A stretch of 8,506 nucleotides of DNA from the NCBI GenBank assembly GCA_038233815.1, contig JBBSVE010000130.1, positions 1 through 8,506 on the forward strand, in the 5' to 3' direction. The stretch's first letter is position 1, and each line of letters opens with the position of its first letter. This stretch comes from JBBSVE01 sp038233815 (GTDB lineage: Bacteria; Pseudomonadota; Alphaproteobacteria; Rhodobacterales; Rhodobacteraceae). A program made the translations under genes and the position numbers. Below, piece by piece: positions 1 to 8,506 of this stretch. The notes under the pieces are model-generated. The model was not told where the DNA came from. It saw only the letters and a program-made list of their open reading frames with translations, and made no database searches.

Positions 1-2
1 GC

Positions 3-78
3 AGGAGTTTAGCTCAGTTGGTAGAGCATCGGTCTCCAAAACCGAGGGTCGTGGGTTCGAGTCCCCCAACTCCTGCCA
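3..78 (+). tRNA. tRNA-Trp (anticodon CCA)
   Basis: Delivers tryptophan at UGG codons. The cloverleaf folds by eye: acceptor arms AGGAGTT (3-9) and AACTCCT (68-74), D stem GCTC/GAGC (12-15/24-27), anticodon stem TCGGT/ACCGA (29-33/41-45), and a loop with anticodon CCA at 36-38. The T loop TTCGAGT is at 56-62, the discriminator G is at 75, and a genome-encoded CCA is at 76-78. The T stem (GTGGG/CCCCC) carries one U-C mismatch between 52 and 66. tRNA-Trp directly upstream of secE-nusG is a recurrent alphaproteobacterial arrangement. Its promoter lies left of the window. The assignment is secure. Confidence 0.97.
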
Positions 79-95
79 GACATCCCCAGTCTGGC
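75..95 (+). other. Hairpin including the tRNA-Trp 3' CCA end
   Basis: GCCAGAC (75-81) and GTCTGGC (89-95) form a perfect 7-bp inverted repeat around the loop ATCCCCA. The left arm contains the discriminator base and the CCA tail of the tRNA. No T run follows, so it does not look like a complete intrinsic terminator. It may shape 3' trimming of a tRNA-secE precursor transcript. The pairing is seen directly; the role is inferred. Confidence 0.5.
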
Positions 96-112
96 GCTGT
101 GCGACAACCGGC

Positions 113-141
113 TTGATCCGGCGGCGCTCACCGCGTATCCC
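113..141 (+). promoter_or_regulatory. Weak candidate promoter for secE
   Basis: TTGATC (113-118), a 17-nt spacer and TATCCC (136-141) resemble a housekeeping sigma promoter, with a fair -35 (4 of 6) and a poor -10 (3 of 6). It sits 24 nt before the secE start. Because no terminator separates the tRNA from secE, read-through from the tRNA promoter could be sufficient. This is a low-confidence pattern match. Confidence 0.22.
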
Positions 142-164
142 GCACGAAACGAGCAGGTGATCCG

Positions 165-362
165 ATGGCCACGACCAATCCGTTCCAGTTTCTTCAACAG
201 GTCCGAACCGAGGTGGGCAAGGTCATCTGGCCGACGCGGCGCGAGGTTGTGCTGACCACGGTGATGGTGTTCATCATGGCGGCCCTCGTGGCGACCTTTT
301 TCTCGCTCGCCGACGTGCTGATCCGGGTGGGGCTTTCGGCGATCATCAACGGGGTCGGCTGA
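165..362 (+). CDS. secE: Preprotein translocase subunit SecE
   Basis: SecE is the small essential subunit of the SecYEG channel in the inner membrane; it clamps the two halves of SecY. The product is 65 residues, the usual size for the short single-span form (the E. coli protein has three spans). An amphipathic N-terminal helix carries the family motif EVGKVIWPTRREV at about residues 16-28. One hydrophobic segment follows at about residues 29-58 (VVLTTVMVFIMAALVATFF and onward). AGGTGA at 155-160 is a plausible ribosome binding site, though close to the ATG. The gene sits between tRNA-Trp and nusG as expected for the clade. A strong terminator-like hairpin lies 78 nt after its stop codon, so it may be transcribed separately from nusG. 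Confidence 0.96.
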   Translation: MATTNPFQFLQQVRTEVGKVIWPTRREVVLTTVMVFIMAALVATFFSLADVLIRVGLSAIINGVG

Positions 363-440
363 ACCGTCTGACGGGCGTGGAACTCGGCCCTTGAACTCCG
401 GGGGGCGAGGCTGTAGGTCCGGCCCCGAATGGGATGCTGT

Positions 441-474
441 AACGTGCGGCGAGTCGAGTCGCGCGTTATTTTTT
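441..474 (+). terminator. Intrinsic terminator between secE and nusG
   Basis: A 10-bp stem (441-450 with 458-467, including two G-T wobbles) closes a 7-nt loop and is followed at once by A and six T (469-474), the standard layout of a factor-independent terminator on the + strand. A second T6 run stands at 488-493. The stem-loop contains two adjacent GAGTC sites (451-460). It could end secE transcripts fully or act as an attenuator, with nusG then needing read-through or its own start in 475-574. I found no convincing promoter there; TTGCCG (492-497) with CATGAC (515-520) is only a weak match. Confidence 0.75.
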
Positions 475-574
475 GTCCCGAAATGCCTTTTTTGCCGCGC
501 AGACGATCCGTTGGCATGACAGGACAACCGAACGAAGGCCCGTGCGGATCGCGCGGCGAAGGGGTGGCTAAGGA

Positions 575-1108
575 ATGGCGATGCGTTGGTATTCGGTGAG
601 CGTCCTTTCGAACTACGAAAAGAAGATTGCCGACCAGATCAGGACCGCCGTGACCGAAGCGGGGCTGGAGGACGAGATCGAGGAAGTGCTCGTGCCGACC
701 GAGGACGTGCTGGAGGTGCGGCGCGGCAAGAAGGTGACGAGCGAGCGCCGTTTCATGCCGGGCTACGTGCTGGTTCGGATGGAGATGTCGAACAAGGGCT
801 ACCACCTGATCTCCTCGATCAACCGCGTGACCGGGTTCCTCGGGCCGCAGGGCAAGCCGATGCCGATGCGGGACTCCGAGGTCAATTCGATCCTGAACCG
901 CGTCGAGGAGGGGCAGGAAGCGCCCCGCAACCTCATCCGGTTCGAGATCGGCGAGAAGGTCAAGGTCACCGACGGCCCGTTCGAGGGCTTTGACGGCATG
1001 GTTGAGGATGTGGACGACGAGCACAGCCGCCTCAAGGTGACGGTGTCGATCTTCGGGCGAGCGACGCCCCTGGAACTGGAATTCACGCAGGTGTCGAAAG
1101 ACAGCTGA
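575..1108 (+). CDS. nusG: Transcription termination/antitermination factor NusG
   Basis: NusG binds the RNA polymerase clamp, suppresses pausing, and contacts Rho or ribosomal protein S10 through its C-terminal domain. The product is 177 residues, the normal length. The N-terminal NGN domain spans about residues 1-115 (WYSVSVLSNYEKK near the start, then RRFMPGYVLVRMEM and RVTGFLG). The KOW domain covers about residues 122-177, with VKVTDGPFEGFDGMVE and the ending FGRATPLELEFTQV. Start choice: ATG 575 gives MAMRWYSV, matching the MAKRWYSV start usual in the group, with AAGGGG at 559-564 ten nt upstream. ATG 581 is an alternative, with AAGGA at 570-574 spaced 6 nt. The gene lies downstream of a terminator and upstream of the rplKA operon. 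Confidence 0.96.
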   Translation: MAMRWYSVSVLSNYEKKIADQIRTAVTEAGLEDEIEEVLVPTEDVLEVRRGKKVTSERRFMPGYVLVRMEMSNKGYHLISSINRVTGFLGPQGKPMPMRDSEVNSILNRVEEGQEAPRNLIRFEIGEKVKVTDGPFEGFDGMVEDVDDEHSRLKVTVSIFGRATPLELEFTQVSKDS

Positions 1109-1116
1109 CGTACCCC

Positions 1117-1156
1117 GTGGGAGGCGAGCGCGACGCGTCGCGGCGGACCGGACCAC
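1117..1156 (+). promoter_or_regulatory. L1-binding leader hairpin (mimic of the 23S rRNA L1 site)
   Basis: GTGG (1117-1120) pairs with CCAC (1153-1156), and an inner palindrome at 1129-1142 (CGCGACGCGTCGCG) makes an upper stem. The asymmetric internal loop begins GAGGC. GTGGGAGGC on the left and ACCAC on the right match, as I recall it, the E. coli 23S rRNA site bound by L1 (helices 76-78). In E. coli, L1 represses its own L11-L1 message through such a mimic just before rplK. Here the element sits 40 nt before the rplK start, as expected. The identity is strong by pattern; autoregulation in this organism is inferred. Confidence 0.75.
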
Positions 1157-1195
1157 TAAACCAAGCGCCCCCGGCGCGGTGAAAGGAGAGGCCTC

Positions 1196-1648
1196 ATGGC
1201 CAAGAAGATCATCGGGCAGCTCAAGCTGCAAGTGAAGGCCGGTCAGGCCAATCCGTCCCCGCCGGTCGGGCCCGCGCTGGGTCAGCGCGGTCTCAACATC
1301 ATGGCGTTTGTGAAGGAATTCAACGCCAAGACCGCCGACATGGAGGCGGGCGCGCCCACTCCGGTCATCATCACCTACTATCAGGACAAGTCTTTCAGCC
1401 TTGAGCTGAAGACCCCGCCCGCGTCGTTCCTTCTGAAGAAAGCGGCGGGTCTGCCGCCCGTGGGCAAGCGCAACCGGGCCAAAGGCTCGGTCCGTCCGGG
1501 ACGCGACGTGGTCGGATCGGTGACCGTGGCGCAGGTGCGCGCAATCGCCGAGGCGAAAATGAAGGATCTGAGTGCGAAGGACGTGGAGGCTGCGATGCAG
1601 ATCATCCTCGGCTCGGCCAAGTCCTGCGGTATCGAGGTGAAAGCATAA
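1196..1648 (+). CDS. rplK: 50S ribosomal protein L11
   Basis: L11 binds the GTPase-associated region of 23S rRNA at the base of the L7/L12 stalk and helps in factor action and the stringent response. The N-terminal domain, about residues 1-85, has the proline-rich helix SPPVGPALGQRG (21-32), the region of thiostrepton resistance mutations. The rRNA-binding C-terminal domain covers about residues 108-150 (VAQVRAIAEAKMKDLSAKDV). At 150 residues it is 8 longer than E. coli L11, and the extra length lies in a basic linker at about residues 86-107 (LPPVGKRNRAKGSVRPGRD). Residue 144 is Cys in SAKSCGIEV where Met is usual. AAGGAG at 1183-1188, 7 nt before ATG, is a strong binding site. The stop overlaps the rplA start by one base, so translational coupling is likely. 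Confidence 0.97.
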   Translation: MAKKIIGQLKLQVKAGQANPSPPVGPALGQRGLNIMAFVKEFNAKTADMEAGAPTPVIITYYQDKSFSLELKTPPASFLLKKAAGLPPVGKRNRAKGSVRPGRDVVGSVTVAQVRAIAEAKMKDLSAKDVEAAMQIILGSAKSCGIEVKA

Positions 1649-2346
1649 TGGCGAAGTTCGGGAAACGCACGACGGCCGCGCGCGAGGCGTTCGGCGAGCA
1701 GGCGAACCTCTCGGTCGAGGAGGCCGTGAAGCTGGTCAAGGACAATTCCAAGGCCAAGTTCGACGAAACGGTGGAACTTGCGCTCAACCTCGGGGTCGAT
1801 CCGCGTCACGCCGACCAGATGGTGCGTGGCGTGGTGAGCCTGCCCAACGGCACCGGCAAGACGGTGCGCGTGGCGGTGTTCGCGCGGGGCGCGAAAGCCG
1901 ACGAGGCCACGGCGGCGGGGGCCGATATCGTCGGCGCCGAGGATCTGATGGAGACGATCCAGTCCGGCAAGATCGAGTTCGACCGCTGCATCGCCACACC
2001 GGACATGATGCCGCTGGTGGGCCGTCTGGGCAAGATCCTCGGGCCGCGCAACCTGATGCCGAACCCCAAGGTGGGCACGGTGACGATGGACGTGAAGACC
2101 GCCGTCGAGGCCGCGAAGGGCGGCGAAGTGCAGTTCAAGGTCGAGAAGGCGGGTGTCGTCCATGCTGGCGTTGGCAAGGTGTCTTTCGATGCGGGCAAGC
2201 TGTCGGAGAACATCCGGGCTTTCGTCGATGCGGTGTCGCGGGCGCGACCGACAGGCGCGAAGGGGACTTACCTGAAGAAGGTGTCCGTCTCCTCCACCAT
2301 GGGGCCGGGCGTCTCGGTGGACCTCGCCTCGGCTGCGGCGAAATAA
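1648..2346 (+). CDS. rplA: 50S ribosomal protein L1
   Basis: L1 forms the mobile stalk on the exit-site side of the large subunit and helps release deacylated tRNA. When in excess it also represses its own operon by binding the leader before rplK. The product is 232 residues (E. coli 234). The family signature VGRLGKILGPRNLMPNPK is at residues 124-141, within the second domain that splits domain I. The ATG at 1648 shares its A with the rplK TAA stop (TAATG), and AGGTGA at 1635-1640 inside rplK serves as ribosome binding site. A GC-rich hairpin without a T run follows the stop, so transcription probably continues into rplJ. Confidence 0.97.
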   Translation: MAKFGKRTTAAREAFGEQANLSVEEAVKLVKDNSKAKFDETVELALNLGVDPRHADQMVRGVVSLPNGTGKTVRVAVFARGAKADEATAAGADIVGAEDLMETIQSGKIEFDRCIATPDMMPLVGRLGKILGPRNLMPNPKVGTVTMDVKTAVEAAKGGEVQFKVEKAGVVHAGVGKVSFDAGKLSENIRAFVDAVSRARPTGAKGTYLKKVSVSSTMGPGVSVDLASAAAK

Positions 2347-2354
2347 AGAGATTT

Positions 2355-2372
2355 CCGCGCTTTCGGGCGCGG
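2355..2372 (+). other. Hairpin just after rplA
   Basis: CCGCGC (2355-2360) and GCGCGG (2367-2372) form a 6-bp stem with loop TTTCGG, eight nt past the rplA stop. No T run follows, so intrinsic termination is unlikely. It may protect or delimit the rplKA part of the transcript. The pairing is seen; the role is inferred. Confidence 0.4.
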
Positions 2373-2375
2373 GAT

Positions 2376-2446
2376 GGCAGGGGATCCTTCCCCTGTCCTG
2401 TCCGAGACGGCGGGTGGGCACGTTGCCCTTAATCTCCTGCCCGAGA
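2376..2446 (+). promoter_or_regulatory. Ribosomal protein L10 leader
   Basis: This is the RNA element by which L10, or its complex with L7/L12, represses the rplJL message. The core at 2402-2446 has the conserved pattern CCGAGACGGCGGGTGGGC, then GCCCTTAAT and CCTGCCCGAG. GGGC (2417-2419 region) pairs with GCCC across ACGTT, and GGCGGG pairs with CCTGCC with one wobble. The GAGAC and TTAAT stretches on either side are the conserved internal-loop part of the family. An upstream 9-bp hairpin (2376-2384 with 2389-2397, loop TCCT) precedes it. The position, 130 nt before rplJ, fits. No terminator with a T run occurs in the spacer, so control is probably translational. Confidence 0.8.
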
Positions 2447-2466
2447 TGGGGAACGGGACTGCATTT

Positions 2467-2569
2467 CCGGGGGTGACCCCCGGGCGATCTGGCCTCGGGA
2501 ACCACGGACCCGACGATCCTCACCCTGAGGGTCGAACATGAGCCGGGGGGAAACCCCCAAGACTTGGAG
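2467..2569 (+). promoter_or_regulatory. Hairpin cluster up to the rplJ ribosome binding site
   Basis: There are three local hairpins: CCGGGGG/CCCCCGG (2467-2473 with 2477-2483), a 9-bp stem at 2514-2534 (loop CCC), and GGGGG/CCCCC (2546-2550 with 2554-2558, loop AAA). CCGGGGG recurs exactly at 2543-2549, so 2477-2483 can pair with either copy. CCAA (2557-2560) can also pair with TTGG (2564-2567), covering part of the GGAG binding site (2566-2569), and this is incompatible with the last GGGGG/CCCCC stem. The layout suits a switch controlled by the L10 leader just upstream. The pairings are seen; switching is inferred. Confidence 0.5.
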
Positions 2570-2575
2570 TAAACT

Positions 2576-3091
2576 GTGGATAGAGCCCAGAAAGAGAAAG
2601 TGGTCGAGGAACTCGGCCAGATCTTTGAAAGCTCTGGCGTCGTCGTGGTTGCCCACTACGCCGGGATCACGGTTGCACAGATGCAGGACCTCCGCGCAGA
2701 AATGCGCACCGCAGGAGGTTCTGTCCGCGTTGCCAAGAACAAGCTCGCCAAGATCGCCCTGGAAGGGAAGCCCGCCGCAAGGATGGGGGACCTGCTGACG
2801 GGCATGACCGTGATGGCCTATTCCGAGGACCCTGTCGCAGCAGCGAAGGTCGCGGACGCGTATGCCAAGAAGAATGAGAAGTTCATCATTCTTGGTGGCG
2901 CGATGGGCGACATGATCCTGGATCCGGCCGGTGTGAAATCCGTGGCCGCCCTGCCGTCGCGTGAGGAGCTTATCGCTTCGATCGCCGCGTGCATCGGCGC
3001 CCCGGGATCGAGCATTGCCGGAGCCATTGGCGCGCCTGCTTCCAACATCGCCGGCATTCTGTCCTCGATTGAGGACAAGCTTGCCGCCTGA
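2576..3091 (+). CDS. rplJ: 50S ribosomal protein L10
   Basis: L10 is the base of the ribosomal stalk: its N-terminal domain binds 23S rRNA next to L11, and its C-terminal helix carries L7/L12 dimers. The product is 171 residues, a usual length. The globular part covers about residues 1-130 (VVVVAHYAGITVAQMQDLR near 21-39, then VRVAKNKLAK). The alanine-rich C-terminal helix starts near SREELIASI and ends SSIEDKLAA. The start is GTG at 2576, giving MDRAQKEKVVEEL as in relatives, with GGAG at 2566-2569 spaced 6 nt. An ATG at 2538 opens another frame and is not the L10 start. Regulation by the L10 leader is expected. rplL follows after 66 nt with no terminator seen. Confidence 0.97.
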   Translation: MDRAQKEKVVEELGQIFESSGVVVVAHYAGITVAQMQDLRAEMRTAGGSVRVAKNKLAKIALEGKPAARMGDLLTGMTVMAYSEDPVAAAKVADAYAKKNEKFIILGGAMGDMILDPAGVKSVAALPSREELIASIAACIGAPGSSIAGAIGAPASNIAGILSSIEDKLAA

Positions 3092-3157
3092 GCAAACCCC
3101 GTATCCCCGCGTGGTTGTAATCGCCGCGTTGGAAACCCATCTTAAGGAAACATGAAC

Positions 3158-3535
3158 ATGGCCGATCTGAAAAAACTGGCGAAAGAGATTGTCGAGCTGA
3201 CGCTTCTCGAGGCCCAGGAACTGAAAACCATCCTCAAGGACGAATACGGCATCGAGCCGGCCGCCGGTGGCGCCGTGATGTTGGCCGGTCCGGCCGGGGG
3301 TGCCGCGGCGCCCGCCGAGGAAGAGAAGACCGAGTTCGACGTGGTTCTGACCGAAGCCGGTCCGAACAAGATCAACGTCATCAAGGAAGTCCGCGCGATC
3401 ACCGGTCTGGGGCTGAAGGAAGCCAAGGACCTGGTCGAAGCAGGCGGCAAGGTGAAGGAAGGCGTCAGCAAGGCCGACGCCGAGGGTTTCAAGACCAAGC
3501 TCGAAGCGGCAGGCGCCAAGGTCGAGCTGAAGTGA
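3158..3535 (+). CDS. rplL: 50S ribosomal protein L7/L12
   Basis: L7/L12 is the multi-copy stalk protein that recruits and activates the translational GTPases. The product is 125 residues. The N-terminal dimerisation domain (about 1-33) binds L10, a flexible Ala/Gly/Pro hinge covers about 34-53, and the C-terminal factor-binding domain covers about 54-125 (GLGLKEAKDLVEAGGKVKEG). Start choice: two in-frame ATGs lie 6 nt apart (3152 and 3158). AAGGAA (3144-3149) is only 2 nt from the first but 8 nt from the second, and the second gives the conserved MADLKKLAKEIVE start, so 3158 is preferred. The long structured spacer to rpoB may help keep L7/L12 output above that of RNA polymerase. Confidence 0.96.
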   Translation: MADLKKLAKEIVELTLLEAQELKTILKDEYGIEPAAGGAVMLAGPAGGAAAPAEEEKTEFDVVLTEAGPNKINVIKEVRAITGLGLKEAKDLVEAGGKVKEGVSKADAEGFKTKLEAAGAKVELK

Positions 3536-3540
3536 AGCGC

Positions 3541-3554
3541 GCGCCCTCGGGCGC
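3541..3554 (+). other. Small GC-rich hairpin after rplL
   Basis: GCGCC (3541-3545) pairs with GGCGC (3550-3554) around the loop CTCG, five nt after the rplL stop. There is no T run. It is the first of several stem-loops in the rplL-rpoB spacer. It may act as a 3' barrier to exonucleases, but this is inference. Confidence 0.4.
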
Positions 3555-3568
3555 CGACTGACATGAAG

Positions 3569-3598
3569 GGCTGGGTGCGGAGACTTCCGCGCCCGGCC
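3569..3598 (+). promoter_or_regulatory. Long stem-loop in the rplL-rpoB spacer (candidate processing or attenuation site)
   Basis: Positions 3569-3581 pair with 3586-3598 over 13 uninterrupted base pairs (two G-T wobbles) with the tetranucleotide loop GACT. No T run follows, so it is not a standard intrinsic terminator. In E. coli the same junction has a partial terminator and an RNase III cleavage site that separate ribosomal-protein from polymerase output. This stem is in the equivalent place, but that function is inferred. A small hairpin, CTGC/GCAG (3601-3604 with 3608-3611), follows directly. Confidence 0.55.
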
Positions 3599-3637
3599 AT
3601 CTGCGTCGCAGGGCGTGGACACAGGCCCATCTCGGCG

Positions 3638-3658
3638 GGGATTTGACGTCCAAATCCC
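3638..3658 (+). repeat. Perfect inverted repeat in the rplL-rpoB spacer
   Basis: GGGATTTG (3638-3645) and CAAATCCC (3651-3658) are perfect inverted repeats around ACGTC, and G3637-T3659 adds a wobble pair. The arms are more AT-rich than their surroundings. It could be an RNA hairpin or a dimeric protein-binding site on DNA. TTGACG (3643-3648) inside it resembles a -35 box, but no matching -10 is found 16-18 nt downstream. The rest of the spacer to 3796 holds only a small CGCC/GGCG hairpin (3732-3743). Confidence 0.5.
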
Positions 3659-3796
3659 TCCCAAGGCGTGTCTCAGGTTCGGGAGCTTTCCGGTGGGACG
3701 GACAGCACGAATAGAACCTCGAAACCCCGTTCGCCGTGCGGCGTGTGACCAATGCCCGATGGTCGCATGCCGGCGAAAGATGAAAGGTCCATGAAC

Positions 3797-7930
<4,134 letters not shown>

Positions 7931-7960
7931 GCGTCTGACGGGTTCGTCCCGGCCAGCGCA

Positions 7961-7980
7961 GGGCGGCTGAAACGCCGCCC
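7961..7980 (+). other. Hairpin in the rpoB-rpoC spacer
   Basis: GGGCGGC (7961-7967) pairs with GCCGCCC (7974-7980) around TGAAAC, a perfect 7-bp stem. With a bulged A7960, two more pairs can add below. The downstream sequence GCTCCTTCCCCG has no T run, so full termination is unlikely and rpoB-rpoC co-transcription is expected. It may be a pause or stability element. A smaller hairpin, CGGG/CCCG (7939-7942 with 7948-7951), lies just upstream. Confidence 0.5.
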
Positions 7981-8019
7981 GCTCCTTCCCCGCACCCCTA
8001 ACCTTTCAAGGATCAGGAC

Positions 8020-8506
8020 ATGAACCAGGAACTCAGCACCAACCCGTTCAACCCGGTTGCCCCCGTCAAGACCTTCGACGAGATCAAGATCTCTCTGGCC
8101 AGCCCGGAGCGCATTCTTTCGTGGTCCTACGGCGAGATCAAGAAGCCGGAGACGATCAACTACCGGACCTTCAAGCCGGAGCGTGACGGTCTTTTCTGCG
8201 CGCGGATCTTCGGGCCGATCAAGGATTACGAGTGCCTCTGCGGCAAATACAAGCGCATGAAGTATCGCGGCGTCGTCTGCGAGAAGTGCGGCGTTGAAGT
8301 CACGCTCCAGAAGGTGCGGCGCGAGCGGATGGGGCATATCGAGCTTGCTTCCCCCGTGGCCCACATCTGGTTCCTGAAGTCGCTGCCCTCGCGCATCGGC
8401 CTTATGCTGGACACGACGCTTCGCGATCTGGAGCGGATCCTCTATTTCGAGAATTACGTCGTGATCGAGCCGGGTTTGACCGACCTCACCTACGGCCAGC
8501 TGATGA
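8020..8506 (+). CDS. rpoC: DNA-directed RNA polymerase subunit beta' (N-terminal part, cut by window edge)
   Basis: RpoC carries the catalytic Mg-binding aspartates and, with beta, forms the polymerase cleft. Only the first 162 codons are present and the frame is open to the edge. I translated this part directly. It begins MNQELSTNPFNP and continues SYGEIKKPETINYRTFKPE. The N-terminal zinc-binding domain shows C72, C74, C87 and C90 in CLCGKYKRMKYRGVVCEKC, then GHIELASPVAHIWFLKSLPS. The active-site NADFDGD motif would lie far beyond the edge. AAGGA (8008-8012), 7 nt before ATG, supports the start. It is co-transcribed with rpoB by position. Confidence 0.97.
   Translation, partial: MNQELSTNPFNPVAPVKTFDEIKISLASPERILSWSYGEIKKPETINYRTFKPERDGLFCARIFGPIKDYECLCGKYKRMKYRGVVCEKCGVEVTLQKVRRERMGHIELASPVAHIWFLKSLPSRIGLMLDTTLRDLERILYFENYVVIEPGLTDLTYGQLM

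Noticed and set aside
511..539. TTGGCA (511-516) as a nusG promoter -35 box
   Set aside because: The -35 match is good, but nothing resembling a -10 box lies 16-18 nt downstream.
586..993. Alternative + strand frame inside nusG
   Set aside because: It is a frame-shifted Arg/Asp/Gly-rich shadow of nusG with no independent start signal.
194..1231. Minus-strand open frame of 345 codons across secE, nusG and the rplK start
   Set aside because: It overlaps three conserved genes and regulatory spacers, has low-complexity His/Arg-rich content and no recognisable domain.
3643..3671. TTGACG inside the palindrome as a -35 box for an rpoB promoter
   Set aside because: The expected -10 region is GC-rich (GCGTGT) and unlike TATAAT; the match is probably part of the inverted repeat.
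3752..3796. Longer rpoB N-terminus starting at ATG 3752
   Set aside because: No ribosome binding site precedes it, and relatives start at MAQSYVGQ; the extra 15 residues are probably untranslated leader.

Overview
This window is ordinary core-genome DNA from a GC-rich alphaproteobacterium, most likely of the Rhodobacteraceae/Roseobacter group. The evidence is the gene order tRNA-Trp - secE - nusG - rplK - rplA - rplJ - rplL - rpoB - rpoC, the protein sequences (for example an RpoB starting MAQSYVGQKR and an L7/L12 starting MADLKKLAKEIVE), the strong G/C bias at third codon positions, and GANTC sites. Species assignment is inference. All genes lie on the + strand, and I see no mobile element, CRISPR array, defence gene or foreign insertion.

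Layout: a complete tRNA-Trp (3-78) opens the window and is followed by secE, a small single-span translocase subunit. A good intrinsic terminator lies between secE and nusG (transcription elongation factor). The nusG-rplK spacer holds a hairpin that copies the 23S rRNA binding site of protein L1, the expected autoregulatory site of the L11-L1 operon. rplK and rplA overlap by one base. The 229-nt rplA-rplJ spacer carries a clear L10 leader core, then several hairpins that can exchange partners close to the GTG start of rplJ. rplJ and rplL encode the L10 and L7/L12 stalk proteins. A 261-nt spacer rich in stem-loops, including a 13-bp one, separates rplL from rpoB. rpoB is complete and rpoC runs off the right edge after 162 codons.

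Together the genes make the RNA polymerase beta and beta' subunits, the ribosomal L1 and L7/L12 stalks, a factor acting on RNA polymerase, and a protein-export subunit. The regulatory interest is in the RNA: feedback by L1 and L10 on their own messages, a possible break between secE and nusG, and a structured junction where ribosomal-protein and polymerase output may be set apart. I did not find a previously undescribed system. The findings are non-coding structures and small gene oddities, ranked modestly. All RNA structures were paired by eye, without energy calculations or alignments.
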